Program-made: the position numbers and the translations under genes | Part shown: positions 35,830 through 44,961 of the stretch, piece by piece | Layout: every line of letters starts with the position of its first letter | How positions within the stretch are numbered: the stretch's first letter is position 1 | Assembly: GCF_002218065.1 (NCBI RefSeq) | Contig: NZ_BDUB01000001.1 | Location: 3,381,270 to 3,445,269 of the forward strand | From: Nodularia sp. NIES-3585 | GTDB lineage: Bacteria; Cyanobacteriota; Cyanobacteriia; Cyanobacteriales; Nostocaceae | Direction of reading: 5' to 3' | DNA: 64,000 nucleotides | Notes under the pieces: model-generated | What the model was told of the DNA's origin: nothing | Databases searched by the model: none | The model's input: only the letters and a program-made list of their open reading frames with translations

Positions 35830-36362
35830 AATTTCGGCACATTTCAAAATAGACTAACCCAGATTAACAAAGAAAAACTGTAGGGTGGGTAGAGCCAAGG
35901 AGACATGGCTACGCTAAAGCGACAGCGTAACCCACCTTGAAACGTTGACGGTGCATTGCGCGGCGCGACAACACACCCTACATTTATTACGCCTTTACAT
36001 AGTTATAAATATTCTTGCCTATTACTCATCTTAATTGAGCAAAATACTTATAGAGACAATTGTAACTTGTTATATAGAACCCAAAAAATGTATAACAGCA
36101 AACATATAAGTACGTTTAATTTAATGTTATTAAATATTGTAAAATCTCATACTTTCAAAAATGTCATAATCAGTTATTATGTGAGCGTATGCCTAAGTTC
36201 AGCCCATTGGCATCTTTAGTTGAAGCAAAAGCCAGCATGAAATCGCTGTCCTACAACATTCGCCATCGGTGAGTCAAAGCAGACTATGCAATATTTGCAG
36301 TTTGTTTATATCTGTTTGCCTAGCTGAACTAATCGCTTTTTGTTGAAAATTACGTTACCCAC
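35830..36362. promoter_or_regulatory. Intergenic region upstream of the RNA-binding protein gene
   Basis: The left third holds dispersed repeat sequence of the 'gtgcattgcgcggcgcgacaac...accctac' kind. The rest is AT-rich and must carry the promoter and 5' untranslated region of the rbp gene. Cyanobacterial rbp genes are known to be cold-regulated through such leaders. No gene was found; a frame at 35956-36219 has no support. Confidence 0.4.
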
Positions 36363-36662
36363 ATGACTATTTACGTTGGAAACCTCTCTTACCGCGCTAC
36401 TGAAGAAGACTTAAAGTCTGTATTTGCAGACTACGGCGAAGTCAAAAGAGTAGTTTTACCCACTGACCGCGAAACAGGACGGATGCGTGGCTTTGCATTT
36501 GTGGAAATGAACGAAGATGCCCAAGAAGACGCTGCTATTACCGAGTTAGATGGTGCAGAATGGATGGGTCGTCAACTTAGAGTCAATAAAGCCAAACCCA
36601 GAGAGGATAACCGACGGGAAGATAGTCGGGGAGGGAGTTGGAGTAAAAAACAAGATTTTTAA
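36363..36662 (+). CDS. RRM-type RNA-binding protein (Rbp)
   Basis: A 99-residue protein with a single RNA-recognition motif and a charged, Gly/Arg-containing tail. RNP2 is IYVGNL (residues 3-8) and RNP1 is RGFAFVEM (42-49). The tail REDNRREDSRGGSW is typical of the cyanobacterial Rbp family, several members of which are cold-induced and bind mRNA. The ATG at 36363 is the only sensible start. Downstream lie two inverted-repeat structures, the second a likely terminator, so the gene is monocistronic. Confidence 0.95.
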   Translation: MTIYVGNLSYRATEEDLKSVFADYGEVKRVVLPTDRETGRMRGFAFVEMNEDAQEDAAITELDGAEWMGRQLRVNKAKPREDNRREDSRGGSWSKKQDF

Positions 36663-36675
36663 TCAAGCAATTAAG

Positions 36676-36736
36676 TTATTATAGCAAATTGTTTACTAGT
36701 TAGGCAAAATAAATTTGCTCAAAGTCGCTATAATAA
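36676..36736. repeat. Nested inverted repeat TTATTATAGC...GCTATAATAA
   Basis: A 61-bp element with perfect ten-base inverted ends and a second inner pair (AGCAAATT...AATTTGCT). Its termini share TATAGC...GCTATA with the three MITE-like copies, but the interior is different. It starts 13 bases after the rbp stop. Confidence 0.6.
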
Positions 36737-36750
36737 ATAGTACCTATATA

Positions 36751-36801
36751 CCCGGCTAGTTGTGAACATTTAGTAAATTTCCAGACTAGTCGGGAATTTT
36801 T
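36751..36801 (+). terminator. Probable rho-independent terminator after rbp
   Basis: CCCGGCTAGT (36751-36760) pairs with ACTAGTCGGG (36785-36794), with one G-U pair and a 24-base loop. AATTTTT follows directly. It lies between the rbp gene and the DUF29 gene. Confidence 0.55.
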
Positions 36802-36846
36802 ATAAATTCTAGAATACCTGGGTTTTGTGTAGCAGGTTAAGTCCCG

Positions 36847-37284
36847 ATGGAAGAACTTATTGAATTACGCGAATTATTAAAAAAAGGCAACATATCCAGT
36901 GCGCTATTAATGCTTGATGAAATGGAAGAGATGAGCAAAAAGGATATTCTGAATAAAATTCGTAGTTATGGCATCATCCTGCTTTTGCACTTGATCAAGC
37001 AAGAAATAGAAAAACGCACAACCAGATTTTGGGATGTATCGATCCGAAATGCGATTTTAGAAATTCAAGACTTGAACGCTCGTCCCAAATTTAAAGCTAC
37101 ATACCTTGATGATTGCGAACTCCGCGAATCTCTAGAAAGCGCATATCGTCAAGCAATTAACCAAGCTTCTTTAGAGATTAATGAAGGTGAATACGAATCA
37201 TCTGAGCTTCAACAGATGGTAAACAAACAAGATATTTGCCACAGAGCAATGGCTGCGCTCTCAGTATTTCCCGATGATCAATAG
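36847..37284 (+). CDS. DUF29 family protein
   Basis: A 145-residue helical protein. The central part, LLLHLIKQEIEKRTTRFWDV, followed by a conserved YRQAINQAS-type stretch, matches DUF29, a family expanded in cyanobacteria with no defined function. The ATG follows a long AT-rich leader. It precedes fbp on the same strand by 176 bases but is not known to be part of that cluster. Confidence 0.7.
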   Translation: MEELIELRELLKKGNISSALLMLDEMEEMSKKDILNKIRSYGIILLLHLIKQEIEKRTTRFWDVSIRNAILEIQDLNARPKFKATYLDDCELRESLESAYRQAINQASLEINEGEYESSELQQMVNKQDICHRAMAALSVFPDDQ

Positions 37285-37460
37285 GGCGGGAAATCGTCGT
37301 ACCTTTGCGGTTAATGGAACAGTTGCCCTAGAACTTCAATTCTTTAGTTTATCTAAAATCATATTTAAGTTATCAAAATACCTTTCTAAGATAGAGGCAG
37401 CAACTAAAAATTGCCATTGATAAACCTGACCCACAAGCAAAAAGCTAGGGAATAACAAAA

Positions 37461-38510
37461 ATGACTCAAGCACCAGAATCTCTAGATTTGTCTATGAATG
37501 ATGCCGCAGATAAAAACTTAGATCGTGATTGTACAACGTTATCGCGTCACGTACTCCAGCAAATGCAAAGTTTTGGAGCAGATGCACAAGACTTGAGTAT
37601 GCTGATGAATCGCATCGGTTTGGCGGGTAAGCTGGTGGCTCGTCGTCTCAGCCGTGCTGGTTTAATGGAAGGTGTGCTGGGATTTTCAGGAGATGTAAAT
37701 GTCCAAGGCGAATCCGTCAAAAAGATGGATGTCTATGCCAATGACGTATTTATCTCGGTGTTTAAGCAAAGTGGCTTAGTCTGTCGCCTAGCTTCTGAGG
37801 AAATGGAAGAACCCTACTACATCCCAGAAAACTGCCCCATTGGTCGCTATACCTTGCTCTATGACCCCATTGATGGCTCATCGAACACCGATACTAATTT
37901 GAGTTTGGGTTCTATTTTCGCGATTCGTCAACAACAAGGTGATGATGTCGATCACAAAGCCACTGACCTCTTGACCAACGGACGCAAGCAAATCGCCGCC
38001 GGATATATACTGTACGGCCCTAGCACAATGCTGGTCTATAGTATGGGTAATGGCGTTCATTCTTTTACCCTTGACCCCAGCTTGGGAGAGTTTATCCTCT
38101 CGGAAGAAAATATCCAAATTCCTAAGCACGGTTCTGTTTATAGCGTCAACGAAGGGAATTTTTGGCAGTGGGAAGAATCAATGCGGGAGTATATCCGCTA
38201 CGTCCATCGGACTGAAGGCTATACGGCTCGTTATAGTGGCGCGATGGTGAGTGATATCCATCGAATTTTAGTTCAAGGTGGCGTATTTCTCTATCCAGGT
38301 ACAATTCAGAACCCAGAAGGTAAATTACGCTTGCTTTATGAATCTGCTCCTTTGGCTATGTTGATTGAACAAGCAGGTGGTCGCGCGACTACAGGTTTAG
38401 TAGATATTTTGGACGTAGTACCCAAGAAACTGCATCAACGCACACCTTTGATTATTGGTAGTAAAGAAGATGTAGCTAAAGTGGAGTCTTTTATTCAAAA
38501 CGGACACTAA
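37461..38510 (+). CDS. fbp: Fructose-1,6-bisphosphatase class I
   Basis: This 349-residue enzyme removes the 1-phosphate of fructose-1,6-bisphosphate in the Calvin cycle and gluconeogenesis. The metal- and substrate-binding [20 protein letters not shown] at about 134-153 is diagnostic. SEEMEEPY carries metal-binding acidic residues, and [10 protein letters not shown] near the C-terminus closes the active site. The ATG at 37461 has AGGGA upstream. It is the first gene of the fbp-tal-zwf-opcA group, the cluster known as the opc operon in Nostoc. Confidence 0.96.
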   Translation: MTQAPESLDLSMNDAADKNLDRDCTTLSRHVLQQMQSFGADAQDLSMLMNRIGLAGKLVARRLSRAGLMEGVLGFSGDVNVQGESVKKMDVYANDVFISVFKQSGLVCRLASEEMEEPYYIPENCPIGRYTLLYDPIDGSSNTDTNLSLGSIFAIRQQQGDDVDHKATDLLTNGRKQIAAGYILYGPSTMLVYSMGNGVHSFTLDPSLGEFILSEENIQIPKHGSVYSVNEGNFWQWEESMREYIRYVHRTEGYTARYSGAMVSDIHRILVQGGVFLYPGTIQNPEGKLRLLYESAPLAMLIEQAGGRATTGLVDILDVVPKKLHQRTPLIIGSKEDVAKVESFIQNGH

Positions 38511-38840
38511 CCGCCGCTGCGCGGAAGTCAAAAGGGAGCCTCCGGCACGCTACGCGAACAAAAGTCAATTTTTTGACTTGTAATGTGTCGTTTATTTACA
38601 CGGTGCTGTATGAGATTGGATAAACCTCTACCAGTAATGAGAAGTGAATTTTGGCTGTGTGTTTGGATAATATCTGGGATTGGGGATGCACAATAGCCCT
38701 AGTGATGAATTAAAAATTACCTCAGCAGGTCGATGTCATAAGTGATTGCTAACGCCACAATTCAACAGTAAGCATCAATATCAGATGTATTTTGCGTTTT
38801 CTCACTTAGAAACATCATTAACAGGAGTAAAACTAGAGCT
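38511..38840. other. fbp-tal spacer with REP-like debris
   Basis: The left part has GC-rich repeat debris (CCGCTGCGCGG and CCTCCGGCACGCTACGCGAAC). The right part is AT-rich and ends with a ribosome-binding site (ACAGGAG) before tal. At 330 bases it is long enough to carry its own promoter for tal. No gene is evident. Confidence 0.45.
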
Positions 38841-40007
38841 ATGGCTACCAACCATTTACTAGAAATTAAACAACATGGTCAAAGTATCTGGATGGATAAC
38901 TTGAACCGTGAAGTTATTCAATCAGGTGAACTCAAGGACTTGATAGAAAATCAGGGTGTTTCTGGGATTACCTCTAATCCAGCCATTTTTGAAAAGGCCA
39001 TATCTAACAATGCGATGTATGATGCCGATATCGAAGCTGGTATTCGCGCTGGATTACCCATATACAAAATTTACGAATCCCTCGTTTTTGCAGATATTCG
39101 CAATGCTTGTGATATTTTGCGCCCCGTATATGAAGCCTCAAATAGACTGGATGGTTACGTTAGTATAGAAGTACCACCAACCATCGCCCATGATACTGAA
39201 GCATCAATAGCTGAAGCCCGTCGCTATTTCCAAGAAATTGGGCGGGAAAATTTGATGGTAAAAATTCCTGGTACAGTAGCTGGTTTACCAGCAGTGGAAC
39301 AGGCGATCGCTGAAGGTATTAATATTAATACCACGCTGTTATTTTCAGTCGATAGCTACATCAACACGGCAGAGGCTTATATGTGTGGCTTAGAAAAACG
39401 GGCAGCACAGGGTCAAGATATTAGCAAAATTTCTTCCGTGGCTAGCTTCTTTCTTAGTCGCATTGATAGCAACGTTGATGCCAAAATTGATGCCAAATTG
39501 AAGCGTGGTATTGATGATATCTCCCATGAGGCAAAACTGCAAGTTGTTAGGGGGAAGGTGGCTTCAGCGAAGCTCTCCGTAGCGATCGCTAACGCTAAAA
39601 TTGCGTACCAGGAATACAAAAAAATTATTCAAAGCGATAGATGGCAATCCTTAGCAGCCAAAGGAGCTAAAGTACAACGGTTACTTTGGGCTAGCACCAG
39701 CACCAAAGACCCAAAATACAAAGATGTCATGTATGTCGAAGAGTTAATTGGCCCTGACACCGTTAACACCTTACCACCGGCGACAATTGCTGCTTGTGCT
39801 GACCATTGCGATGTCGCTAATCGCCTAGAAACAGACGTTGAAGAAGCTTACCATCTGATGGCAAGCCTCAAAGATCCAGACATTAACATTGATCTAAATG
39901 TCGTCATGGACGAACTATTAGTTGAAGGTATTGACAAATTCGTTAAACCTTACGAGTCCTTGATGAACTCTTTAGAAAACAAAGTCAAGTTATTGTCGCC
40001 AGTGTAG
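38841..40007 (+). CDS. tal: Transaldolase
   Basis: A 388-residue enzyme of the long bacterial transaldolase type that moves a dihydroxyacetone unit between sugar phosphates in the non-oxidative pentose-phosphate pathway. The N-terminal SIWMDNLNREVI and GVSGITSNPAIFEKAI and the active-site stretch NLMVKIPGTVAG (Schiff-base Lys) are clear. It lies between fbp and zwf. The start at 38841 is supported by ACAGGAG upstream. A HIP1-related octamer interrupts the coding region harmlessly. Confidence 0.95.
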   Translation: MATNHLLEIKQHGQSIWMDNLNREVIQSGELKDLIENQGVSGITSNPAIFEKAISNNAMYDADIEAGIRAGLPIYKIYESLVFADIRNACDILRPVYEASNRLDGYVSIEVPPTIAHDTEASIAEARRYFQEIGRENLMVKIPGTVAGLPAVEQAIAEGININTTLLFSVDSYINTAEAYMCGLEKRAAQGQDISKISSVASFFLSRIDSNVDAKIDAKLKRGIDDISHEAKLQVVRGKVASAKLSVAIANAKIAYQEYKKIIQSDRWQSLAAKGAKVQRLLWASTSTKDPKYKDVMYVEELIGPDTVNTLPPATIAACADHCDVANRLETDVEEAYHLMASLKDPDINIDLNVVMDELLVEGIDKFVKPYESLMNSLENKVKLLSPV

Positions 40008-40112
40008 ACCTTAAACGTTTATCCTGAGCCTGCCGAAGGACACAACTCCTTTGTAGACGCGATTTTGCAGCGTCTAATTAACACACCACTCAACACCCCA
40101 CTGAAAACTTCT

Positions 40113-41642
40113 ATGGTTAGTTTGCTAGAAAATCCCTTGCGCGTTGGTCTGCAACAGCAAGGGATGCCCGAACCCCAGATTATAGTCATCTTTGGCGCTT
40201 CTGGCGACCTTACCTGGCGTAAATTAGTGCCAGCACTTTACAAATTGCGGCGAGAAGGACGCATCCCACCAGAGACAACTATCGTCGGCGTGGCGCGTCG
40301 AGAGTGGACTCATGAATATTTTCGGGAACAAATGCAAAAGGGCATGGAAGAAGCTCATGCTAGTGTCCCTTTAGGAGAACTTTGGCAAGACTTCTCCCAA
40401 GGTTTATTCTACTGTCCTGGGGACATAGACAAACCCGAAAGCTATCAAAAGCTAAAAACCCTCTTAAGCGAATTAGACGAAAAACGGAACACACGGGGAA
40501 ACCGGATGTTCTACCTCTCCGTCGCGCCTAACTTCTTTCCCGAAGCCATTCGGCAACTAGGGGGAGGCGGAATGCTAGACGACCCCTACAAGCATCGTCT
40601 GGTGATTGAAAAACCCTTTGGTCGGGACTTGGCATCAGCTCAAAGTCTTAACCAAATAGTGCAAAAATATTGCAAAGAAAATCAAGTCTACCGCATTGAC
40701 CACTACTTAGGTAAAGAAACCGTCCAGAATCTGCTAGTATTCCGCTTCGCCAATGCCATATTTGAGCCATTGTGGAATCGTCAATTTGTTGACCACGTGC
40801 AAATTACCGTAGCCGAAACCGTAGGCGTAGAAGACCGGGCTGGTTACTATGAACAAGCCGGCGCACTCAGGGATATGTTGCAAAATCACCTCATGCAACT
40901 TTATTGCTTGACGGCAATGGAAGCACCTAACTCAATGGATGCCGATAGCATCCGCACGGAAAAAGTTAAGGTACTGCAAGCTACCCGTTTGGCTGATGTT
41001 CCCAATCTGTCACGTTCAGCAGTGCGCGGACAGTATAGTGGTGGCTGGATGAAGGGTCAACAAGTGCCAGGGTATCACGAAGAACCAGGCGTTGACCCCA
41101 AATCCGGGACACCCACCTATGTGGCTATGAAGTTTATGGTTGACAACTGGCGCTGGCAGGGTGTTCCTTTTTACCTCCGCACAGGGAAGCGGATGCCGAA
41201 AAAAGTCAGTGAAATTTCCATTCACTTCCGCGATGTTCCTTCTCGGATGTTTCAATCCGCTTCTCAACAGCGAAATGCCAACATTTTAGCAATGCGGATT
41301 CAGCCGAATGAAGGAATTTCTTTGCGTTTTGATGTGAAAATGCCAGGGGCAGAATTCCGCACCCGTTCTGTGGATATGGACTTTAGTTATGGTTCCTTTG
41401 GCATTCAAGCAACTTCTGATGCCTATGACCGCCTGTTTCTCGATTGTATGATGGGCGACCAAACTTTGTTTACACGGGCAGATGAAGTTGAAGCAGCTTG
41501 GCAGGTAGTAACTCCCGCTCTTTCTGTTTGGGATACACCTACAGACCCAGCTACCATTCCTCGCTATGAAGCCGGTACTTGGGAACCCGCAGAGGCGGAA
41601 TTGTTAATTAACCAAGATGGTCGTAACTGGCGCAGACTGTAG
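40113..41642 (+). CDS. zwf: Glucose-6-phosphate dehydrogenase
   Basis: This 509-residue enzyme oxidises glucose-6-phosphate to the lactone and makes NADPH, the entry step of the oxidative pentose-phosphate pathway and the main reductant source in heterocysts and at night. The NADP-binding [11 protein letters not shown] is at about residues 28-38 and the active-site RIDHYLGKE at 194-202. The ATG at 40113 ([12 protein letters not shown]) is chosen. A TTG 16 codons upstream lies in a degenerate copy of a dispersed palindrome and is unlikely. opcA follows after 100 bases that contain AGTCATT heptamers. Confidence 0.96.
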   Translation: MVSLLENPLRVGLQQQGMPEPQIIVIFGASGDLTWRKLVPALYKLRREGRIPPETTIVGVARREWTHEYFREQMQKGMEEAHASVPLGELWQDFSQGLFYCPGDIDKPESYQKLKTLLSELDEKRNTRGNRMFYLSVAPNFFPEAIRQLGGGGMLDDPYKHRLVIEKPFGRDLASAQSLNQIVQKYCKENQVYRIDHYLGKETVQNLLVFRFANAIFEPLWNRQFVDHVQITVAETVGVEDRAGYYEQAGALRDMLQNHLMQLYCLTAMEAPNSMDADSIRTEKVKVLQATRLADVPNLSRSAVRGQYSGGWMKGQQVPGYHEEPGVDPKSGTPTYVAMKFMVDNWRWQGVPFYLRTGKRMPKKVSEISIHFRDVPSRMFQSASQQRNANILAMRIQPNEGISLRFDVKMPGAEFRTRSVDMDFSYGSFGIQATSDAYDRLFLDCMMGDQTLFTRADEVEAAWQVVTPALSVWDTPTDPATIPRYEAGTWEPAEAELLINQDGRNWRRL

Positions 41643-41742
41643 AAAGGAGTCATTAGTTATTAGTCATTAGTCATTAGTAAAAATCAATGACCAATGGCTA
41701 ACGACCAATGAGCAATAACTAAACTGACAACTCAAAACTACT

Positions 41743-43104
41743 ATGATTTCCCAAGCACCTACAATTTTTTCACTTCAGGCACCAAAGGATATTTCGCTGA
41801 CCGAAATAGAAACGGAACTGAATCAAATTTGGCAAAGTTACGGTATTACTGGTGATGACGGTGGGCTTCCTGCTGCTACTAGGGCGACAACTTTTACTTT
41901 GGTGGTTTACGAACCAGAAGAAACTCAGTATCTGTTAGCTGCTTTGGGGTTTTATGAAGGACCAATTGATGGCATCGTTGGTCCACAAATGGCGGCGGCG
42001 TTACGGCAAGTACAAGTTAAATATGGGCTGCCGGAAACTGGTACAACTTCACCAGAAACCCTGGCTGTATTGCGGGAAGAGTTCGCTAAACGTCAGGGAA
42101 TGGGAGGCGCGGGAGACGGTGCTTCCTATAACTTCAGTCCCGCTAGTCCCACAATTGCGGATGAAATTGCCCTGCGTAACCCCTGCCGGATTATTGCTTT
42201 GTTCCCAATTGCTGGGGAAGATGAAGGTGTGAAAGCTCAAGTTTCTGCCTACTGCCCAATTCAAAAGCAATCCTCAAGTACACTGATATGCTGTGAATAC
42301 ATCACCTTGAGTGGAACCGCCGCCGCTTTGGAACGTGTGGGTGGCATGATTCCAGCCCTATTAATTGGTGGCTTGCCGAAGTTTCTTTGGTGGAAGGCGA
42401 CACCAGACCCCAACAACAATCTATTCAAGCGATTGGCGGGAATCTGCAATAATGTGATTGTTGATTCTTGCGATTTTAACGAGCCAGAAACTGATTTACT
42501 GAGTCTGCAAGAGTTGGTAAAAGCTGGTATCCCCTTAGCTGATTTGAATTGGCGACGGCTATCAGCATGGCAAGAATTGACGGCTCAAGCTTACGACTCA
42601 CCCCATCGTCGCGCTGCACTCAAAGAAATTGACCGGGTGACGATAGACTATGAAAAAGGCAATCCCGCCCAAGCTTTGCTGTTTTTGGGTTGGCTAGCGA
42701 GTCGGTTGGAATGGTCGCCAGTTTCTTATAAGAAGGAAACCGGAGATTATGAAATCACTCAAATTCGCTTTGTTTCCCAAGACCAGCGACAAGTAGAAGC
42801 TGAGTTAGCCGGTGTTCCAGTGGCTGATGTGGGTGAAGTGCTGGGTGATGTGATTGCTCTGCGCCTGAGTTCGACAAATTTGGAAGCAGATTGTGGTACG
42901 GTAATTTGTTCAGAAACTGGCGGTTGTATGCGAATGGAAACACACGGTGGCGCTCAAGCCGCAGGTCTGTTTCAACAGGTGGGTTCACTTTCTGAACAAA
43001 AAGCTGAAGCGTTGCTGAGTCAGCAGGTGCAACGTTGGGGTCGGGAGTCACTTTTTGAAGAAAGTCTGGCAATTATCGCCAAGACTCTTAATTTGGGTAA
43101 TTGA
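41743..43104 (+). CDS. opcA: Glucose-6-phosphate dehydrogenase assembly protein OpcA
   Basis: A 453-residue protein that activates and helps assemble Zwf; in Nostoc it is the docking point for redox control. The C-terminal two thirds match OpcA (for example IPALLIGGLPKFLWWKATPD and RLSAWQELTAQAYDSPHRR). At about residues 65-120 there is an inserted peptidoglycan-binding-like domain (LLAALGFYEGPIDGIVGPQM), whose role in a cytoplasmic protein is unclear. It is the last gene of the cluster and is followed by a clear intrinsic terminator. Confidence 0.95.
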   Translation: MISQAPTIFSLQAPKDISLTEIETELNQIWQSYGITGDDGGLPAATRATTFTLVVYEPEETQYLLAALGFYEGPIDGIVGPQMAAALRQVQVKYGLPETGTTSPETLAVLREEFAKRQGMGGAGDGASYNFSPASPTIADEIALRNPCRIIALFPIAGEDEGVKAQVSAYCPIQKQSSSTLICCEYITLSGTAAALERVGGMIPALLIGGLPKFLWWKATPDPNNNLFKRLAGICNNVIVDSCDFNEPETDLLSLQELVKAGIPLADLNWRRLSAWQELTAQAYDSPHRRAALKEIDRVTIDYEKGNPAQALLFLGWLASRLEWSPVSYKKETGDYEITQIRFVSQDQRQVEAELAGVPVADVGEVLGDVIALRLSSTNLEADCGTVICSETGGCMRMETHGGAQAAGLFQQVGSLSEQKAEALLSQQVQRWGRESLFEESLAIIAKTLNLGN

Positions 43105-43147
43105 CTTCTGTTTGTCTGAATAACGATAGGGATAATTTTTACTCGGA

Positions 43148-43171
43148 GGGATGGCTTGAGCATCCCTTTTT
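43148..43171 (+). terminator. Rho-independent terminator after opcA
   Basis: GGGATG (43148-43153) pairs with CATCCC (43161-43166) around a seven-base loop, and TTTTT follows at 43167-43171. It ends the fbp-tal-zwf-opcA transcription unit. Confidence 0.75.
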
Positions 43172-43192
43172 GTGTATTGCGTAGGGTATCTT

Positions 43193-43214
43193 AGAGAGGA
43201 CTTAAGTCCTCTCT
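43193..43214. repeat. Perfect 22-bp palindrome AGAGAGGACTT/AAGTCCTCTCT
   Basis: A fully symmetric palindrome just upstream of cbiA. A shorter form (GAGGAC, TAAA, GTCCTC) precedes plsY at 3345-3360. Both copies are followed by CTAC or ACTACAA, so the flank is shared too. Confidence 0.75.
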
Positions 43215-43239
43215 ACAAACTTTTAATTACCCCAAGCCT

Positions 43240-44643
43240 ATGACTTTAGTCATTGCCGGAGAACGTAGTGGGGTGGGCAAGACAACGGTCACGCTCACCC
43301 TTTTAGCATCTTTACGCCGTCGTGGTGTGGCGATACAATCTTTCAAGGTCGGCCCAGACTTCATTGATCCGATGTTCCACGGACACGTGACTGGTCGTGC
43401 TTGTCGGAATTTAGATCCGGTGTTGACTTCTGAGGCTTACGTTCAAAAATGTTTTGCTGATCATAGCCAAGAGTGTGAATATTCCCTCGTTGAAGGGGTT
43501 ATGGGGCTATTTGATGGTGTAAAAGATGTTAAAAATCCGGAAGATTGTTTAATTAGTACTGATTTTGCTAGTACGGCACACGTTGCAAGGCTTTTAGATT
43601 TACCTGTGGTGTTGGTGATTGATTGCAGTCGTTTGTCTGGTTCTGTGGCGGCGATCGCACACGGTTATTGTACCTTTGATTCGAGAATTAAAATTGCTGG
43701 GGTGGTACTAAATCGGGTGGGAAGCGATCGCCACTTATCCTTACTCAAAGATTCCCTAGAAGCATTACAATTAAACATTCTCGGCGTATTGCGTCGTCAA
43801 GATAATATCACCATACCTGATCGCCATCTGGGTTTAGTCCCCACCGCCGAACTCCCCGAATTGGATGCGGTAATTAATCGTCTGGCTGATTTAGGAGATA
43901 CCTGCTTTGACTGGCAAAAGTTATTACCACTATTGAAATCCCCTCGTTCCCCACTCCCCACTCCCCACTCCCCACTCCCCACTCCCCACTCCCCCGTAAA
44001 AATTGCCGTTGCACGCGATCGCGCTTTTAATTTTTACTATCAAGATAATCTCGACTTACTGCAAAACTTAGGTGCAGAATTAGTATTCTGGAGTCCTTTG
44101 GAAGATGGGGAACTGCCGCAAGATGTACAAGGAATGTATTTTGGTGGAGGGTTCCCAGAAGTCTGTGCAAAGAGGCTTGCCGCCAACACCAGCGCCCTTC
44201 AAGCCGTAAAAACGGCAATTTTAGCCGGAATGCCCACAATTGCCGAATGTGGGGGCTTAATGTATTTATGTGAGCAAATTATTGATTTTGACGCTAAATC
44301 TTGGCCTATGGTGGGAGTCTTACCCACATCTGCTGTCATGGGTGGAAGTTTAACTTTAGGATATCGTCGCGCTGTCGCTTTGCAAGATCATCTCCTAGTA
44401 CCAGCAGGTAAGAACATTTACGGACATGAATTTCATCGTTCTTGTTTAAGTGTCAATCCTCATCAAGCTCTGTTTGAAACTTATCGCTACGATTGTGACG
44501 AACACATGGGAACTGAAGGCTGGGCTTTACCCTTGAGGAACCTTCACGCCTCGTATATTCACTTACACTGGGGCGAGACTGTAGAGATCCCACAGAAGTT
44601 TATTAAAAAATGTATTGAAAGACTCTCTAATTTTACACTGTGA
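43240..44643 (+). CDS. cbiA: Cobyrinic acid a,c-diamide synthase
   Basis: CbiA amidates the a and c side chains of cobyrinic acid with glutamine and ATP, a step in vitamin B12 synthesis. The 467-residue protein has an N-terminal dethiobiotin-synthetase-like ATPase domain (GERSGVGKTTV at 6-16, SFKVGPDFIDPMFH, VEGVMGLFDG) and a C-terminal glutaminase-like domain (MYFGGGFPE, catalytic Cys 337 in AECGGLMYL, EFHRS). The linker between them, about residues 236-251, is SPLPTPHSPLPTPHSP, encoded by six tandem CCCCACT heptamers. This is a repeat invasion in frame. The product fits the B12-dependent nrdJ in the same window. Confidence 0.93.
   Translation: MTLVIAGERSGVGKTTVTLTLLASLRRRGVAIQSFKVGPDFIDPMFHGHVTGRACRNLDPVLTSEAYVQKCFADHSQECEYSLVEGVMGLFDGVKDVKNPEDCLISTDFASTAHVARLLDLPVVLVIDCSRLSGSVAAIAHGYCTFDSRIKIAGVVLNRVGSDRHLSLLKDSLEALQLNILGVLRRQDNITIPDRHLGLVPTAELPELDAVINRLADLGDTCFDWQKLLPLLKSPRSPLPTPHSPLPTPHSPVKIAVARDRAFNFYYQDNLDLLQNLGAELVFWSPLEDGELPQDVQGMYFGGGFPEVCAKRLAANTSALQAVKTAILAGMPTIAECGGLMYLCEQIIDFDAKSWPMVGVLPTSAVMGGSLTLGYRRAVALQDHLLVPAGKNIYGHEFHRSCLSVNPHQALFETYRYDCDEHMGTEGWALPLRNLHASYIHLHWGETVEIPQKFIKKCIERLSNFTL
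43949..43990. repeat. In-frame STRR array (6 x CCCCACT) inside cbiA
   Basis: Six perfect heptamers make 42 nt, so the frame is kept. Three heptamers (21 nt) give the seven-residue unit SPLPTPH, repeated twice. The array sits in the inter-domain linker, where extra length should be tolerated. Confidence 0.92.
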
Positions 44644-44961
44644 TGCTGAATTTAATTCATGATCTTGTAAGATATTAAGACATAAAGTTTACGTAGTGTG
44701 CCGAAGGCATAACCCAACACCAACAATCCCTGGGAGCAAAAATCCTAAATCTTGGACAAATCTCGGAGTCATAGGCAGAATTTCGATAAATTCTTTTAAA
44801 CGCCGTCGGGCAGTCGGTGTATGCTTGCTGAGGGTAAAGTCATCTGGGATGTTGCGGTATGGATTCGTCTTTGGGGCGTTTTGGATATCCCGTTGAAGCA
44901 AGAATCCCCGAAATTTAATTTCGGGGAGTGTAAATGCTAGAGTAAGAGTATAAAATTACCC
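44644..44961. other. Intergenic region with IS605-like end hairpin
   Basis: CCCCGAAAT (44906-44914) pairs perfectly with ATTTCGGGG (44918-44926). The context AGAATCCCCG...CGGGGAGTGTAAA resembles the right end of IS200/IS605-type elements in cyanobacteria. No transposase is present. Frames of about 65-70 codons on both strands at 44689-44901 overlap each other and match nothing I know; they may be remnants. Confidence 0.45.

Noticed and set aside
37878-38129. Antisense gene inside fbp
   Set aside because: It is a reading-frame shadow of a strongly conserved enzyme gene; the same applies to other open frames inside zwf, opcA, glgP and the STAND gene.
40065-40112. N-terminal extension of zwf from an upstream TTG
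   Set aside because: The sequence belongs to a degenerate dispersed palindrome, and the extension is not typical of G6PDH.
43949-43990. CRISPR-like tandem array
   Set aside because: The units are contiguous seven-base heptamers without spacers, so this is an STRR. No CRISPR repeats or cas genes were seen anywhere in the window.
44689-44901. Small gene on either strand before the heme-oxygenase-like gene
   Set aside because: The frames on both strands overlap each other, have no good start signal and resemble no family known to me; kept only as a possible remnant.
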